Source of the DNA: Goodfellowiella coeruleoviolacea
GTDB taxonomy: Bacteria > Actinomycetota > Actinomycetes > Mycobacteriales > Pseudonocardiaceae
Assembly (NCBI RefSeq): GCF_024171785.1
Contig: NZ_JAMTCK010000032.1
Span: 1,061 to 41,013, forward strand
Direction of reading: 5' to 3'
DNA: 39,953 nt
Shown here piece after piece: positions 7,298 through 15,352 of this stretch. Both the position numbers and the translations under genes were made by a program. Position 1 is the stretch's first letter; every line of letters starts with the position of its first letter. The notes under the pieces are model-generated. The model was given only the letters and a program-made list of their open reading frames with translations. It had not been told where the DNA came from and searched no databases.

Positions 7298-8539
7298 ATG
7301 CCACAACGCTCAAGGATGTCCTGGTTGGCCCTGCTCAGCGCGGCAGCCGCGACCGCGGCGCTGAGCGTGGCCGGGCCGACCGCGGCGAGCGCCGGTCCGG
7401 CGCCCGGTTCCGGGTCCGGTTCCGCCGACACCAGCAGGCCCGCGGCGGTGCCGCTGGACCAGTTGACCGTCACCACCACCCTGGTGGCCTCCGGGTTGCA
7501 GCGGCCCACCGCCATCGCGCCGGCGGGTGACGGCAGCGGCCGGCTGTTCGTCACCGAGAAACCGGGCCGGGTCCGCGCGTACCACCCGAGCACCGGCCTG
7601 GCCGCCACCCCGGTGCTGGACATCACCGACCGGGTGGACAACTCCGGCAATGAGCGCGGCCTGCTGGGCATCGCGACCTCGCCGCGCTTCGCCACCGACC
7701 ACGCCCTGTACGCCGCCTACACCGCGCTGCCGTCCAGCGCGGTGACCCTGTCCCGGTTCATCCTGGGCGGCTCGACCGTGCGGGAGGAGGTGCTGCTCAC
7801 CCAGGAGCACGCCACCTACGACAACCACAACGGCGGGCAGCTGGCCTTCGGCGCCGACGGCTACCTGTACTGGGCCATCGGCGACGGCGGCGGCGCCGGC
7901 GACCCGTTCGACAGCGGCCAGAACCTGAACACGCTGCTGGGCAAGATCCTGCGGCTGGACGTGCAGCGCCGCTGCGGCGGCCGGGGCTACTGCGTGCCCT
8001 CGGACAACCCGTTCGTCGGCAACGCCAAGGCCCGCCCGGAGATCTGGACCTACGGCGTGCGCAACCCGTGGCGGTTCTCCTTCGACGCCAAGGACGGCTC
8101 GCTGTGGATCGCCGACGTGGGCCAGGGCGCCTACGAGGAGGTCGACCACCTGTCCCGCACCCAGGGCGGCGCCAACCTCGGGTGGTCCTGCCGGGAGGGA
8201 CCGGCCCAGTTCGACGCCAACCAGTGCTTCAGCGGCTCCCGGTACGTCGAGCCGGTGTTCGCCTACCAGACCTCTGTGGACGGATGCGCGGTGGTGGGCG
8301 GGTTCGTCTACCGCGGCGCCCGGTTCGCCGACCTGGCCGGCGGCACCTACGTGGCCACCGACTACTGCTCCAACACCGCGTGGGCGGTGCGGGCCAACGC
8401 CGACGGCACCCACCAGAGCGCGCGCATCGGCGAGTTCCCCATCCAGCCCACCACGTTCGGCGTGGACGCCGCCGGTGAGCTGTACCTGGCCAACGACCTG
8501 CCCGGCCAGTTGTACGCGGTCTCGTTCGCCAAGCGCTGA
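7298..8539 (+). CDS. Secreted PQQ-dependent glucose/sorbosone dehydrogenase family protein (413 aa)
   Basis: ATG 7298 follows AGGAGG with a 4-base gap; a frame open from 7019 has no better start. Residues 1-32 (basic MPQRSR, hydrophobic core, ASA-like cut) form a Sec signal peptide. The mature part shows the six-bladed beta-propeller repeats of the GSDH family: RPTAIAPAGDGSGRLFVTEK, GLLGIATSPRF, HNGGQLAFGADGYLY, AIGDGGGAGDP, WTYGVRNPWRFSFD and DVGQGAYEEVD. Family members oxidise aldose sugars using PQQ outside the membrane. It is monocistronic and bounded by a bidirectional terminator. The actual sugar substrate and PQQ dependence are inferred from the family. Confidence 0.9.
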   Translation: MPQRSRMSWLALLSAAAATAALSVAGPTAASAGPAPGSGSGSADTSRPAAVPLDQLTVTTTLVASGLQRPTAIAPAGDGSGRLFVTEKPGRVRAYHPSTGLAATPVLDITDRVDNSGNERGLLGIATSPRFATDHALYAAYTALPSSAVTLSRFILGGSTVREEVLLTQEHATYDNHNGGQLAFGADGYLYWAIGDGGGAGDPFDSGQNLNTLLGKILRLDVQRRCGGRGYCVPSDNPFVGNAKARPEIWTYGVRNPWRFSFDAKDGSLWIADVGQGAYEEVDHLSRTQGGANLGWSCREGPAQFDANQCFSGSRYVEPVFAYQTSVDGCAVVGGFVYRGARFADLAGGTYVATDYCSNTAWAVRANADGTHQSARIGEFPIQPTTFGVDAAGELYLANDLPGQLYAVSFAKR

Positions 8540-8546
8540 CCCGGGC

Positions 8547-8589
8547 CACCGTCCCCTGTCCGCCACCCGCGCCCGGACAGGGGACGGTG
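8547..8589. terminator. Bidirectional terminator between convergent genes
   Basis: A perfect 16-bp inverted repeat, CACCGTCCCCTGTCCG (8547-8562) and its complement (8574-8589), has an 11-base loop. It lies between the dehydrogenase stop (8539) and the MerR gene end (8610). Confidence 0.88.
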
Positions 8590-8609
8590 CCGTGTCCGGG
8601 ACCGCCGGC

Positions 8610-8984
8610 TCAGGCCACGTTGCCGGCGTTCGCCCGGCGCGCGGCCGTGTCCAGGTAGCGGGCCAGGGCGTCGCGGTTCTGCCGCAGGCAGGCGATGCGC
8701 GCGTCCATGCCGGCCAGCTCCTCGCGCAGGGTCGCCATCAGATCGGGGCAGGGCTCCAGTTCGGGCTCGGCACCCCGCGCGCACGGCAGGATGTCCCTGA
8801 TCACCTCGGTGGGCAGGCCGGCGGACAGCAGGCCGCGGATCTGGGTGACCAGCAGCGGCGCGTCCGCGCTGTAGCTGCGGTAGCCGTTGGCGGTGCGCTC
8901 CGGCGCCAGCAGGCCCTGTTCCTCGTAGTAGCGCAGCAGCCGTGGACTCACCCCGGTGCGCCTGGCCAGTTCACCGATCCGCAT
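8610..8984 (-). CDS. MerR family transcriptional regulator (124 aa)
   Basis: The N-terminal winged helix MRIGELARRTGVSPRLLRYY (1-20), then EEQGLLAPERTANGYRSYS, is diagnostic of MerR. The C-terminal half is a coiled-coil dimer helix (about 80-118) with MDARIACLRQNRDALARYL. Two cysteines flank an acidic loop (DILPC...LEPC), near where metal or thiol sensors of the family have ligands, but the CxC layout of CueR/SoxR is absent. It is divergent from the hydrolase; the 59-bp gap contains a promoter with an overlong spacer, the normal MerR target. Confidence 0.93.
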   Translation of the reverse strand: MRIGELARRTGVSPRLLRYYEEQGLLAPERTANGYRSYSADAPLLVTQIRGLLSAGLPTEVIRDILPCARGAEPELEPCPDLMATLREELAGMDARIACLRQNRDALARYLDTAARRANAGNVA

Positions 8985-9004
8985 GGGACGCGCCTCACAA
9001 TCCG

Positions 9005-9036
9005 TGGACCTTCACATCGATGACAGAGTTTAGCGT
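9005..9036 (+). promoter_or_regulatory. MerR-type promoter with 20-bp spacer, leaderless hydrolase transcript
   Basis: A -35 like TGGACC (9005-9010) and a -10 TAGCGT (9031-9036) are 20 bp apart, longer than the usual 17. The palindrome CATCGATG (9015-9022) sits in the spacer where MerR dimers bind. The ATG at 9044 is 7 bp after the -10 and has no ribosome site, so the message is probably leaderless. Confidence 0.55.
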
Positions 9037-9043
9037 CCGGGTC

Positions 9044-9838
9044 ATGAGCACGATTCCACAACGGACAGTCGAGCTGGCCCACACCGTGCGTGGCGACGGC
9101 CCCGCCCTCCTGCTGGCCCACGGCGCCGGTGGCGGCATCGACGCCAACTACGGACCCCTCATGGCCGAGCTGACCGCCGGGCACACGGTGATCGCGCCCG
9201 ACCTGCCCGGCGCCGGCCGCACCCCGCGCAGCAGCACCCCGCTCGACCTGGACGAGCTGGCCGACCAGCTGATCGCCACGGCCGACGCGGCCGGCGTGGA
9301 CCAGGTCACCATCCTCGGCTACTCCCTGGGCACCACCCTGGCGGTGCGGGCCGCGGCCCGCCACCCCGAGCGGGTGCGCGGCCTGGTCCTCACCGCCGGC
9401 TGGACCCGGCCGGACGCCCACCTCCGGCTGGCCGCCGACCTGTGGCTGCGGCTGCTGGCCGAGTCGGACCGCGCCAACCTGGCCAGGTTCGTGACGCTGG
9501 TCGGGCTCGGCGCCACCTTCCGCGCCGGCCTGAGCGACGACCAGCTCGACGAGATCCTGCGGGAGACCGCAGCCGGGTTGCCCGAGGGCACCCCCGAGCA
9601 GGTCGAGCTGGCCAGCCGGACCGACACCAGTGCCGACCTGGCCGGCATCCGGGTGCCCACCCTGGTCGTGGCCACCACCGAGGACCAGCTGGTGCTGCCG
9701 GCCAACTCGGTGGCCCTGGCCGAGGGCATCGCGGGCGCGCGCCTGGTGGAGATCGCGGCCGGGCACATGCTCATGGCCGAGCGGCCCACCGAGTGGCAGA
9801 CCGTGATCGCCGAGTTCCTGCGCGAGCACCAGCTCTGA
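9044..9838 (+). CDS. Alpha/beta hydrolase (264 aa)
   Basis: The fold is clear: oxyanion segment LLAHGAGGGIDANYG, nucleophile elbow GYSLG (Ser within residues 92-96), acid in TTEDQLVLP and catalytic His in AAGHMLMAERP. ATG 9044 is chosen from the promoter position 7 bp upstream. Family members hydrolyse esters, lactones or C-C bonds, so the substrate cannot be stated. Divergence from the MerR gene suggests induction by the ligand that MerR senses. There is no signal peptide, so it is cytosolic. Confidence 0.88.
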   Translation: MSTIPQRTVELAHTVRGDGPALLLAHGAGGGIDANYGPLMAELTAGHTVIAPDLPGAGRTPRSSTPLDLDELADQLIATADAAGVDQVTILGYSLGTTLAVRAAARHPERVRGLVLTAGWTRPDAHLRLAADLWLRLLAESDRANLARFVTLVGLGATFRAGLSDDQLDEILRETAAGLPEGTPEQVELASRTDTSADLAGIRVPTLVVATTEDQLVLPANSVALAEGIAGARLVEIAAGHMLMAERPTEWQTVIAEFLREHQL

Positions 9839-9849
9839 GCCGGGTGGTG

Positions 9850-9873
9850 GCCGGCCGGTGCGCGCCGGCCGGC
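9850..9873 (+). terminator. Hairpin after the hydrolase gene
   Basis: GCCGGCCGG and CCGGCCGGC form a perfect 9-bp stem around a six-base loop, 12 bp after the stop. It is immediately followed by the -10 element of the next gene. Confidence 0.7.
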
Positions 9874-9876
9874 TCG

Positions 9877-9927
9877 TAGGCTGGACGCGTGCTGTGCCAG
9901 GTGGAGGTCTTGTGCGTGCCGAGGTAG
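9877..9927 (+). promoter_or_regulatory. -10 element and possible leaderless upstream reading frame before rlmA
   Basis: TAGGCT (9877-9882) is a good -10 element. A GTG sits 7 bp on (9889), where transcription should start, and opens a 12-codon frame VLCQVEVLCVPR ending at 9927. That frame overlaps the methyltransferase start at 9912 in another register. It could be a leader peptide that couples translation, or chance. Confidence 0.35.
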
Positions 9928-10778
9928 TGCGGATGCTGTGCTGCCCGCACTGCGGCGGCGACCTGACCCAGACCCCCGCGCCGGGCACCGCCCTGCGCTG
10001 CCCCAACCGGCACGTGTTCGACGTGGCCAGGCAGGGCTACGTCAGCCTGCTGCCCGGCAACGCGCACACCGGCACCGGGGACACCGCGGCCATGGTGGCG
10101 GCCAGGACGGCCTTCCTCGGGGCCGGCCACTACGACCCGATCGCCGAGTGCCTGGCGGCCGAGTCGGCGCGCGCCCTGGCGGCCCCGGCCGTCGACGCCG
10201 CCGCGGCTGCCGGCGGCGTGGTCGACGTGGGCGCCGGGACCGGCCACTACCTGGCCCGCGTGCTCGACCGGCTGCCCGACCGGGTCGGCCTGGCCCTGGA
10301 CGTCTCCAAGTACGCGCTGCGCCGCGCCGCCCGCGCGCACCCCAGGGCCGGCGCGGCCGTGTGCGACACCTGGCGGTCCCTGCCGGTGCGCACCGGCGCG
10401 GCGGCTCTGGCCCTGAACGTGTTCGCGCCCCGCAACGGCGCCGAGATCCACCGGGTGCTGCGCCCGGGCGGGGTGCTGCTGGTGGTCGCGCCCAACCCGA
10501 ACCACCTCACCGAGCTGGTGTCCACCCTGGGGCTGCTCAGCGTGGCCGAGAACAAGCGGGACCGGCTCGACGCCACGCTGCTGCCCCACTTCACGCCGCT
10601 GGACCGGCGCACCGTGGAGTTCACCATGTCGTTGGCGCGCCACGACGTCGAGGCGCTGGCCGGCATGGGCCCCAGCGCCAGGCACACCAGCGCGGAGGAA
10701 CTGCGCGAGCGGGTCGCCGGGCTGGCCGAGCGCACCGCGGTGACCGCCTCGGTCTCGGTGGCCGCCTACCGCGCGTAG
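9912..10778 (+). CDS. rlmA: 23S rRNA (guanine-N1)-methyltransferase, RlmA/TlrB type (288 aa)
   Basis: The family's N-terminal zinc finger is intact: C11, C14, C30 and H34 in MLCCPHCGGDL...LRCPNRHVFD, followed by the hallmark ARQGYVSLLPG. The SAM-binding motif VVDVGAGTGHYLA begins near residue 101, and ALDVSKYALRRAAR follows. In Gram-positive bacteria this enzyme group (RlmA-II/TlrB) methylates G748 of 23S rRNA in the exit tunnel and can lower tylosin-type macrolide sensitivity; whether this copy does so is inference. GTG 9912 is chosen from GGAGG at 9903-9907. A possible leader frame overlaps the start. Confidence 0.88.
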   Translation: MRAEVVRMLCCPHCGGDLTQTPAPGTALRCPNRHVFDVARQGYVSLLPGNAHTGTGDTAAMVAARTAFLGAGHYDPIAECLAAESARALAAPAVDAAAAAGGVVDVGAGTGHYLARVLDRLPDRVGLALDVSKYALRRAARAHPRAGAAVCDTWRSLPVRTGAAALALNVFAPRNGAEIHRVLRPGGVLLVVAPNPNHLTELVSTLGLLSVAENKRDRLDATLLPHFTPLDRRTVEFTMSLARHDVEALAGMGPSARHTSAEELRERVAGLAERTAVTASVSVAAYRA

Positions 10779-10780
10779 CC

Positions 10781-10796
10781 GGCCGCGGGCGCGGCC
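10781..10796 (+). terminator. Hairpin after rlmA
   Basis: GGCCGC, loop GGGC, GCGGCC form a stem three bases after the stop codon. It is short but GC-only. Confidence 0.5.
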
Positions 10797-11096
10797 CCGA
10801 TCCGGATCCGCCCGAATTAAGCGTCCACTATGGATAGTCGCTGGAACGGCAATGGGTGCGGAATCGTTCCAGTGGCCGGGGATTGAACCAGCCGTGGTCG
10901 AAGCGACACAGTGGGTAGGCGCGATCGCGTTCGGCGGTCATGATCAAAAAATGTGTCGATACGGTAATCGGTCGCGCTGTGCTCACCCTTGCGGCTGGTA
11001 GTGGTCGAAACGATAGGGTGCTGCGACGCTCGGACCTGATCATGCCTGACCAGTCGCGCGCATCTCGTTCGCCGCCGCAGCCCGGAGTGTTGGTTG
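10797..11096. other. AT-richer region upstream of the conservon
   Basis: The 300 bp before the sensor kinase are clearly lower in GC than their surroundings and include an A-run (ATCAAAAAATG near 10943). This is the likely promoter region of the conservon. No confident -35/-10 pair was assigned. Confidence 0.45.
10828..10941 (-). CDS. Possible 37-residue reading frame, doubtful
   Basis: An ATG at 10941 on the minus strand opens MTAERDRAYPLCRFDHGWFN and continues 17 more residues to a stop at 10828. About two thirds of third positions are G or C, lower than real genes here. No ribosome site precedes it and I do not recognise the sequence. Divergent placement from the conservon is the only contextual support. 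Confidence 0.2.
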   Translation of the reverse strand: MTAERDRAYPLCRFDHGWFNPRPLERFRTHCRSSDYP

Positions 11097-13799
11097 ATGA
11101 AGTTTTTCTCGCAATGGCTTGGCATTGGTCGCAGCATCCGGGCACAGGTCCTGGCCATCGCGCTCATCCCCAGCATCGGCATGTTGCTTCTCGGCGTTGG
11201 CGCGTTCAGTTATCTGGTCGCCCAGGGAATCTCGAACCAGAATTGGGTTAACCGTGTTCACGAATCCGTCGGGCCGGCCGTCTCGTTCATCAGCAAGGTC
11301 GGTGAGGAGCGCCGGCTCAGCCTGCTGAGCCTCACCGGCGACCGGCAGGCCACCCTGAACCTGCAGAACCAGCGGCGCGACGTGGACAACACCCTGGCCC
11401 GGCTCCAGGAGATCGCCGGCGTGCTGGTGGACCTCAACCCGGACGCGATCAAGGGCGCGGTCGACTCGCTGGACCAGTCGTTCGCCCAACTCGCCAGGAC
11501 GCGCCAGCGGGTGGACACCGGCAGCATGCCGCCCAGGGACGTCTACACCTACTACAACCAGCTCATCCAGGTCATCGGCATCGGCCTGGAGGGCATCGCC
11601 CGCACCGCGCCGGACCCGGTGACCACCACCGAGGAGCTGACCGCGGCCAGCCTGTTCTACGCGGCCGAGGCGATGTCCAAGGGCAACGCCCTGGCCGTGT
11701 CCTCGGTCAGCGCCGGCGGACTGTCCGCCGGGGACGTTCGCGAGTACGCCCTGCAGGTCAGCACCTACCAGGTCCAGGCGGCCCAACTGCAGTCCCGGCT
11801 CACCGGCGAGGAGCGCGCCGCCTACGGCAAGCTCGTGGCCAGCCCGGCCTGGCAGCGGCTGAGCCTGATGGAGAACGCCATCCTCGGCCGCGGCCCCAAC
11901 CCCGGCCCTGGCCGGGACGACCGCGCCCTGCCGCTGAGCGTCGCCGACTGGCAGAACGCCGCCACCGAGGTGTCCACCGGCCTGCTCGACCTGTGGCGGC
12001 AACACCACCAGTTCGCGCTGGACACCGCGGAGAACAGCACCCGGCAGAGCCTGGTGGAGGCCGTGGTGGCCGGGATCGTCATGCTGGTCGCCGCGGTGGC
12101 CGTCGTGGTGATCGCCATCCGGATGTGCAACCGGCTGGTCCGGCGGCTCAAGCGGCTGCGCTCGGACACCCTGCGGCTCGCCGACGAGCACCTGCCCAGG
12201 GTGATCGAGCAACTGCGGTCCGGGGAGCAGCACGCCGCCGAGCCGGACGTGGTCCTGCTCGACCACGGCGCCGACGAGATCGGCCAGGTCGCCGACGCCT
12301 TCAACAAGGCGCACCACAGCGCGGTGCTCGCGGCCAGCCAGGAGGCCAAGACCCGGGACGGCATGAACGCCGTCTTCCTCAACATCGCCCACCGCAGCCA
12401 GATGGTGGTGCGCCGCCAGCTCGAAGTGCTCGACGAGGCCGAGCGCAAGCAGGAGGACCCGGAGCACCTGGAGCTGCTGTTCCAACTGGACCACCTGGTG
12501 ATCCGGGCCCGGCGCAACGCCGAGAACCTGGTGATCCTGGGCGGCGAGCGACCCGGCCGGCGCTGGCGCAACCCGGTGTCCCTCGAGGACATCGTGCGCA
12601 GCGCCATCTCCGAGACCGAGAACTTCGCCAGGGCCAACGCCGTCCGCCTGCCCGACGTGGCGATCCAGGGCGCGGTCGTCGCCGACCTCATCCACCTGAT
12701 CGCCGAGCTGGTGGACAACGCCACCTCGTTCTCGCCACCCAGCTCCCGGGTGGAGGTGCGCGGCAACCTCGTGGCCAAGGGCGTCGCCATCGAGATCGAG
12801 GACCGGGGTCTGGGCATCGCCGAGGAGGAGCGCGCCCGGCTCAACGAGACCCTGCGCAACCCGCCCGACTTCCAGCACATGGCGCTGTCCAGGCAGATGC
12901 GCCTCGGCCTGTTCGTCGTGGGCCACCTGGCCAAGCGGCACCAGATCGCGGTCACGCTCAGCGAGTCGGCCTACGGCGGGGTGCACGCCGTCGTGCTGCT
13001 GCCGTCGACCCTGATCGCCACCGGGCCGGTCAACACGGGGCCGGCCAACACCGGGTCGGCCAACACCGGGTCGGCCGGGCCCGGGGCGCAACCGTCCACT
13101 TCGGTCAGTTCCACCGGTTCCGGCCTGCCGCGCCGGGAACGCCGCACCCCGCCGGCCAGGGCCGCGGTCGCCGCGCCGCCGCCACCCGAGCAGACCACGC
13201 CGCTCAACCGGTCCGACATCGCCGAGCGCGTCGCCGCGCTCACCGCACCCACCTCGTCAGCTCCCACCGTACCGACCCCCACCGCACCGGTTTCCACCGC
13301 GCCGGCCTCCACCGCGCCGGTCGCCGAACCGCCGGCCGCCGAACCGCCGGCCGCCACCCAGCGGAACGCGACCGACGACACCGCGGTGGACTGGCCCGCC
13401 GAGGAACCACCTGCCGAGGAACCGCCCGCCGGGGACCCGCCCGCGGGCGAACGGCCCGCCGGGGAACCGTCCCGGCGGGACGCCACACCGACCACCGACG
13501 CCCGCCCCACACCGAGCGGTGCGGTGGCCCAGCCCGCCAAGGGGCAGCCCGTCGCCTACCCCAACCACGCCAAGCCGCCCCTGCCGCGCCGGCGGCGGCA
13601 GGCGAACCTGGCGCCGCAACTGGACGCGCACCTGGACCGGCCAGCCCCCGCACCGTCCCCTTCGGACCGAACCCGCACGCCGGAACAGGCCAGGGACACC
13701 ATGTCGGCGCTGCTGCGCGGAACCAGGCAGGGTCGTCACGGCAGCACGCCCCCCAACAGCGCACCTCCCGGCAGCGCACCACCCGACCAACAGCAGTGA
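11097..13799 (+). CDS. cvnA: Conservon sensor histidine kinase-like protein with NIT domain (CvnA type)
   Basis: ATG 11097 follows GGAG; TTG 11094 is the in-frame alternative. A transmembrane helix at about 15-40 and another at about 325-348 bracket an extracellular nitrate/nitrite-sensing (NIT) helical domain with GEERRLSLLSLTGDR. HAMP-like and dimerisation helices follow (NIAHRSQMVVRRQLEVLDEA, FQLDHLVIRARRNAENLVIL). The ATPase domain has its N box ELVDNATSFSPP and G1 box IEDRGLGIAEEE. The last 260 residues are a Pro/Ala/Thr-rich disordered tail with a 5-residue repeat GPANT/GSANT (DNA 13024-13080). In Streptomyces, CvnA forms a membrane complex with CvnB-D resembling a GPCR-G protein system. 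No response regulator is adjacent, as expected. Confidence 0.94.
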   Translation: MKFFSQWLGIGRSIRAQVLAIALIPSIGMLLLGVGAFSYLVAQGISNQNWVNRVHESVGPAVSFISKVGEERRLSLLSLTGDRQATLNLQNQRRDVDNTLARLQEIAGVLVDLNPDAIKGAVDSLDQSFAQLARTRQRVDTGSMPPRDVYTYYNQLIQVIGIGLEGIARTAPDPVTTTEELTAASLFYAAEAMSKGNALAVSSVSAGGLSAGDVREYALQVSTYQVQAAQLQSRLTGEERAAYGKLVASPAWQRLSLMENAILGRGPNPGPGRDDRALPLSVADWQNAATEVSTGLLDLWRQHHQFALDTAENSTRQSLVEAVVAGIVMLVAAVAVVVIAIRMCNRLVRRLKRLRSDTLRLADEHLPRVIEQLRSGEQHAAEPDVVLLDHGADEIGQVADAFNKAHHSAVLAASQEAKTRDGMNAVFLNIAHRSQMVVRRQLEVLDEAERKQEDPEHLELLFQLDHLVIRARRNAENLVILGGERPGRRWRNPVSLEDIVRSAISETENFARANAVRLPDVAIQGAVVADLIHLIAELVDNATSFSPPSSRVEVRGNLVAKGVAIEIEDRGLGIAEEERARLNETLRNPPDFQHMALSRQMRLGLFVVGHLAKRHQIAVTLSESAYGGVHAVVLLPSTLIATGPVNTGPANTGSANTGSAGPGAQPSTSVSSTGSGLPRRERRTPPARAAVAAPPPPEQTTPLNRSDIAERVAALTAPTSSAPTVPTPTAPVSTAPASTAPVAEPPAAEPPAATQRNATDDTAVDWPAEEPPAEEPPAGDPPAGERPAGEPSRRDATPTTDARPTPSGAVAQPAKGQPVAYPNHAKPPLPRRRRQANLAPQLDAHLDRPAPAPSPSDRTRTPEQARDTMSALLRGTRQGRHGSTPPNSAPPGSAPPDQQQ

Positions 13800-13942
13800 C
13801 GTCCCGGGCAGGACGGGCCGAACGCGCAACGGCAGCCGGCGATCTGGGGTATTGATGGGAAAGCGGCCCGGCCCAGCCGGCGACACCGGGCCGCAAGCAC
13901 GACGAACCGACGAATTCAGACGAAGAAGGCGGACACGAGCCC

Positions 13943-14371
13943 ATGGCCAACCCCAACGCGAAAGATCTGGACTGGCTGCTGGACGACCTGGTGCGACGGT
14001 TGGTCGGGGCGGAACAGGCCGTGGTGCTCTCGGCCGACGGCCTGCTCATCGGCCGGTCCAACAACCTGTCCCAGGACGACGCCGAACACCTCTCGGCGAT
14101 GGCCTCGGCGTTCCAGAGCCTGGCCCGAGGTGTCGGCAGCCACTTCGACAAGGGCCAGGTGCGCCAGACCGTGGTGGAGATGGACCGGGCGTTCCTGGTG
14201 GTGACCGCGGCCGGCGAGGGCACCTGCCTGGCGCTGCTGGCCGCCGCCGACGCCGACATGGCCATGGTCGCCTACGAGATGAACGTCATGGTCCAGCAGG
14301 TCGGCGCGAACCTGGTGTCCACCGCCCGCACCGACGTGAACGCGGAACCGCCGCTCGACGCGCGCGCGTGA
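13943..14371 (+). CDS. cvnB: Roadblock/LC7 domain protein (CvnB type, 142 aa)
   Basis: The whole protein is a roadblock/LC7 fold: LDWLLDDLVRRLVGAEQAVV, LSADGLLIGRS, then a sheet and helix ending in MNVMVQQVGANL. This family regulates small GTPases, here the CvnD product two genes on. It follows the kinase after 143 bp that contain no gene, and its stop overlaps the next start by GTGA. No strong ribosome site is visible before ATG 13943. Confidence 0.95.
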   Translation: MANPNAKDLDWLLDDLVRRLVGAEQAVVLSADGLLIGRSNNLSQDDAEHLSAMASAFQSLARGVGSHFDKGQVRQTVVEMDRAFLVVTAAGEGTCLALLAAADADMAMVAYEMNVMVQQVGANLVSTARTDVNAEPPLDARA

Positions 14372-14748
14372 CCATGAACGAGAGCGAGTCCTGGTTCGAC
14401 GAGGACGCCGGCCCACTGGTCCGACCGTTCGCGCTGACCCGTGGGCGGGCGTCGGTCAACCGGCACGACCTCAACATGATCACCCTGGTCAGCGCGACCC
14501 GGTCGGACACCGAGGCGGTGGCGCTGAACCGGGAGTCGGTCGAGATCGTGCGGCTGTGCCAGGGCCGGCTGCTCTCGGTCGCCGAGATCGCCGCCCACCT
14601 GGACGTGCTGCTCGTCGTGGCCAAGGTGTTGATCAGCGACCTGATCGACGAGGGTTTCCTCACCGTCCACTCCGTTGCCCCACCTCCCACGAACGTGCCC
14701 GACATGGATCTACTTCAGGCGGTGCTCGATGGCGTCCGTAATCTCTGA
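14368..14748 (+). CDS. cvnC: DUF742 protein (CvnC type, 126 aa)
   Basis: GTG 14368 overlaps the cvnB stop (GTGA); ATG 14374 two codons on is an equally possible start. The DUF742 signature is present: GPLVRPFALTRGRA, LVSATRS, LNRESVEIVRLCQGRLLSVA, EIAAHLDV and LLVVAKVLISDLIDEGFLTV, a winged-helix-like core. In conservons this protein associates with the roadblock protein and sensor. It overlaps the GTPase gene by 20 bp, so the four genes form one operon. Confidence 0.94.
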   Translation: MTMNESESWFDEDAGPLVRPFALTRGRASVNRHDLNMITLVSATRSDTEAVALNRESVEIVRLCQGRLLSVAEIAAHLDVLLVVAKVLISDLIDEGFLTVHSVAPPPTNVPDMDLLQAVLDGVRNL

Positions 14749-15346
14749 CAGCCCCGGCCGGCGCGCGGCCACGGTCAGATCGGGCAAACTGCTCATCGCC
14801 GGCGGTTTCGGCGTGGGCAAGACCACCATGGTCGGCTCGGTCAGCGAGATCCCACCGCTGCGCACCGAGGAGACGCTCACCGAGCTGAGCGTGGCCACCG
14901 ACGACCTGACCGGCATCGAGGACAAGCGGACCACCACGGTCGCGCTGGACTTCGGCCGCATCACCATCAGCCCGCAGCTGATCCTCTACCTGTTCGGCAC
15001 CCCCGGCCAGGAGCGGTTCTGGTTCCTGTGGCGGGAGCTGGCCCTCGGCGCGATCGGCGCGGTCGTGCTGGCCGACACCAGGCGGCTGGCCAGCTGCTTC
15101 CCCGCGGTGGACTTCTTCGAGCGCAGCCGCATCCCGTTCGTCCTCGGCGTGAACTGCTTCGAGGGCACCCAGCGCTACACCGAGGACGAGGTGCGCGAGG
15201 CCATCGACCTCACCCCCGGCGTGCCCGTCCAACTGTGCGACGTGCGGGAACGCGCCTCCAGCAAGCGGGTGCTGACCACCCTGATGCAGCACGTGATCAG
15301 CACCGCACAGCAGCGCGGCGGACCACCGGCCAGCGGCCCGAACTGA
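14729..15346 (+). CDS. cvnD: Conservon Ras-like GTPase (CvnD type, 205 aa)
   Basis: ATG 14729 lies within the end of cvnC. The P-loop GGFGVGKTTMVGSVSE (about residues 25-40), the switch segment RTEETLTELS and the G3-like FGTPGQERFWFLW identify the ATP/GTP-binding family of conservons. The canonical NKxD is replaced by GVNCFEG, normal for this group. It should be the nucleotide-dependent output switch of the CvnA-D complex at the membrane. Its end is 6 bp from the convergent APH gene. Confidence 0.95.
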   Translation: MASVISDSPGRRAATVRSGKLLIAGGFGVGKTTMVGSVSEIPPLRTEETLTELSVATDDLTGIEDKRTTTVALDFGRITISPQLILYLFGTPGQERFWFLWRELALGAIGAVVLADTRRLASCFPAVDFFERSRIPFVLGVNCFEGTQRYTEDEVREAIDLTPGVPVQLCDVRERASSKRVLTTLMQHVISTAQQRGGPPASGPN

Positions 15347-15352
15347 CCCCGG

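Noticed and set aside
10880-10920. tRNA-like string GGCTGGTTCAATCCCC on the minus strand
   Set aside because: The bases flanking the T-loop-like string do not pair, and no acceptor or anticodon arm can be drawn.
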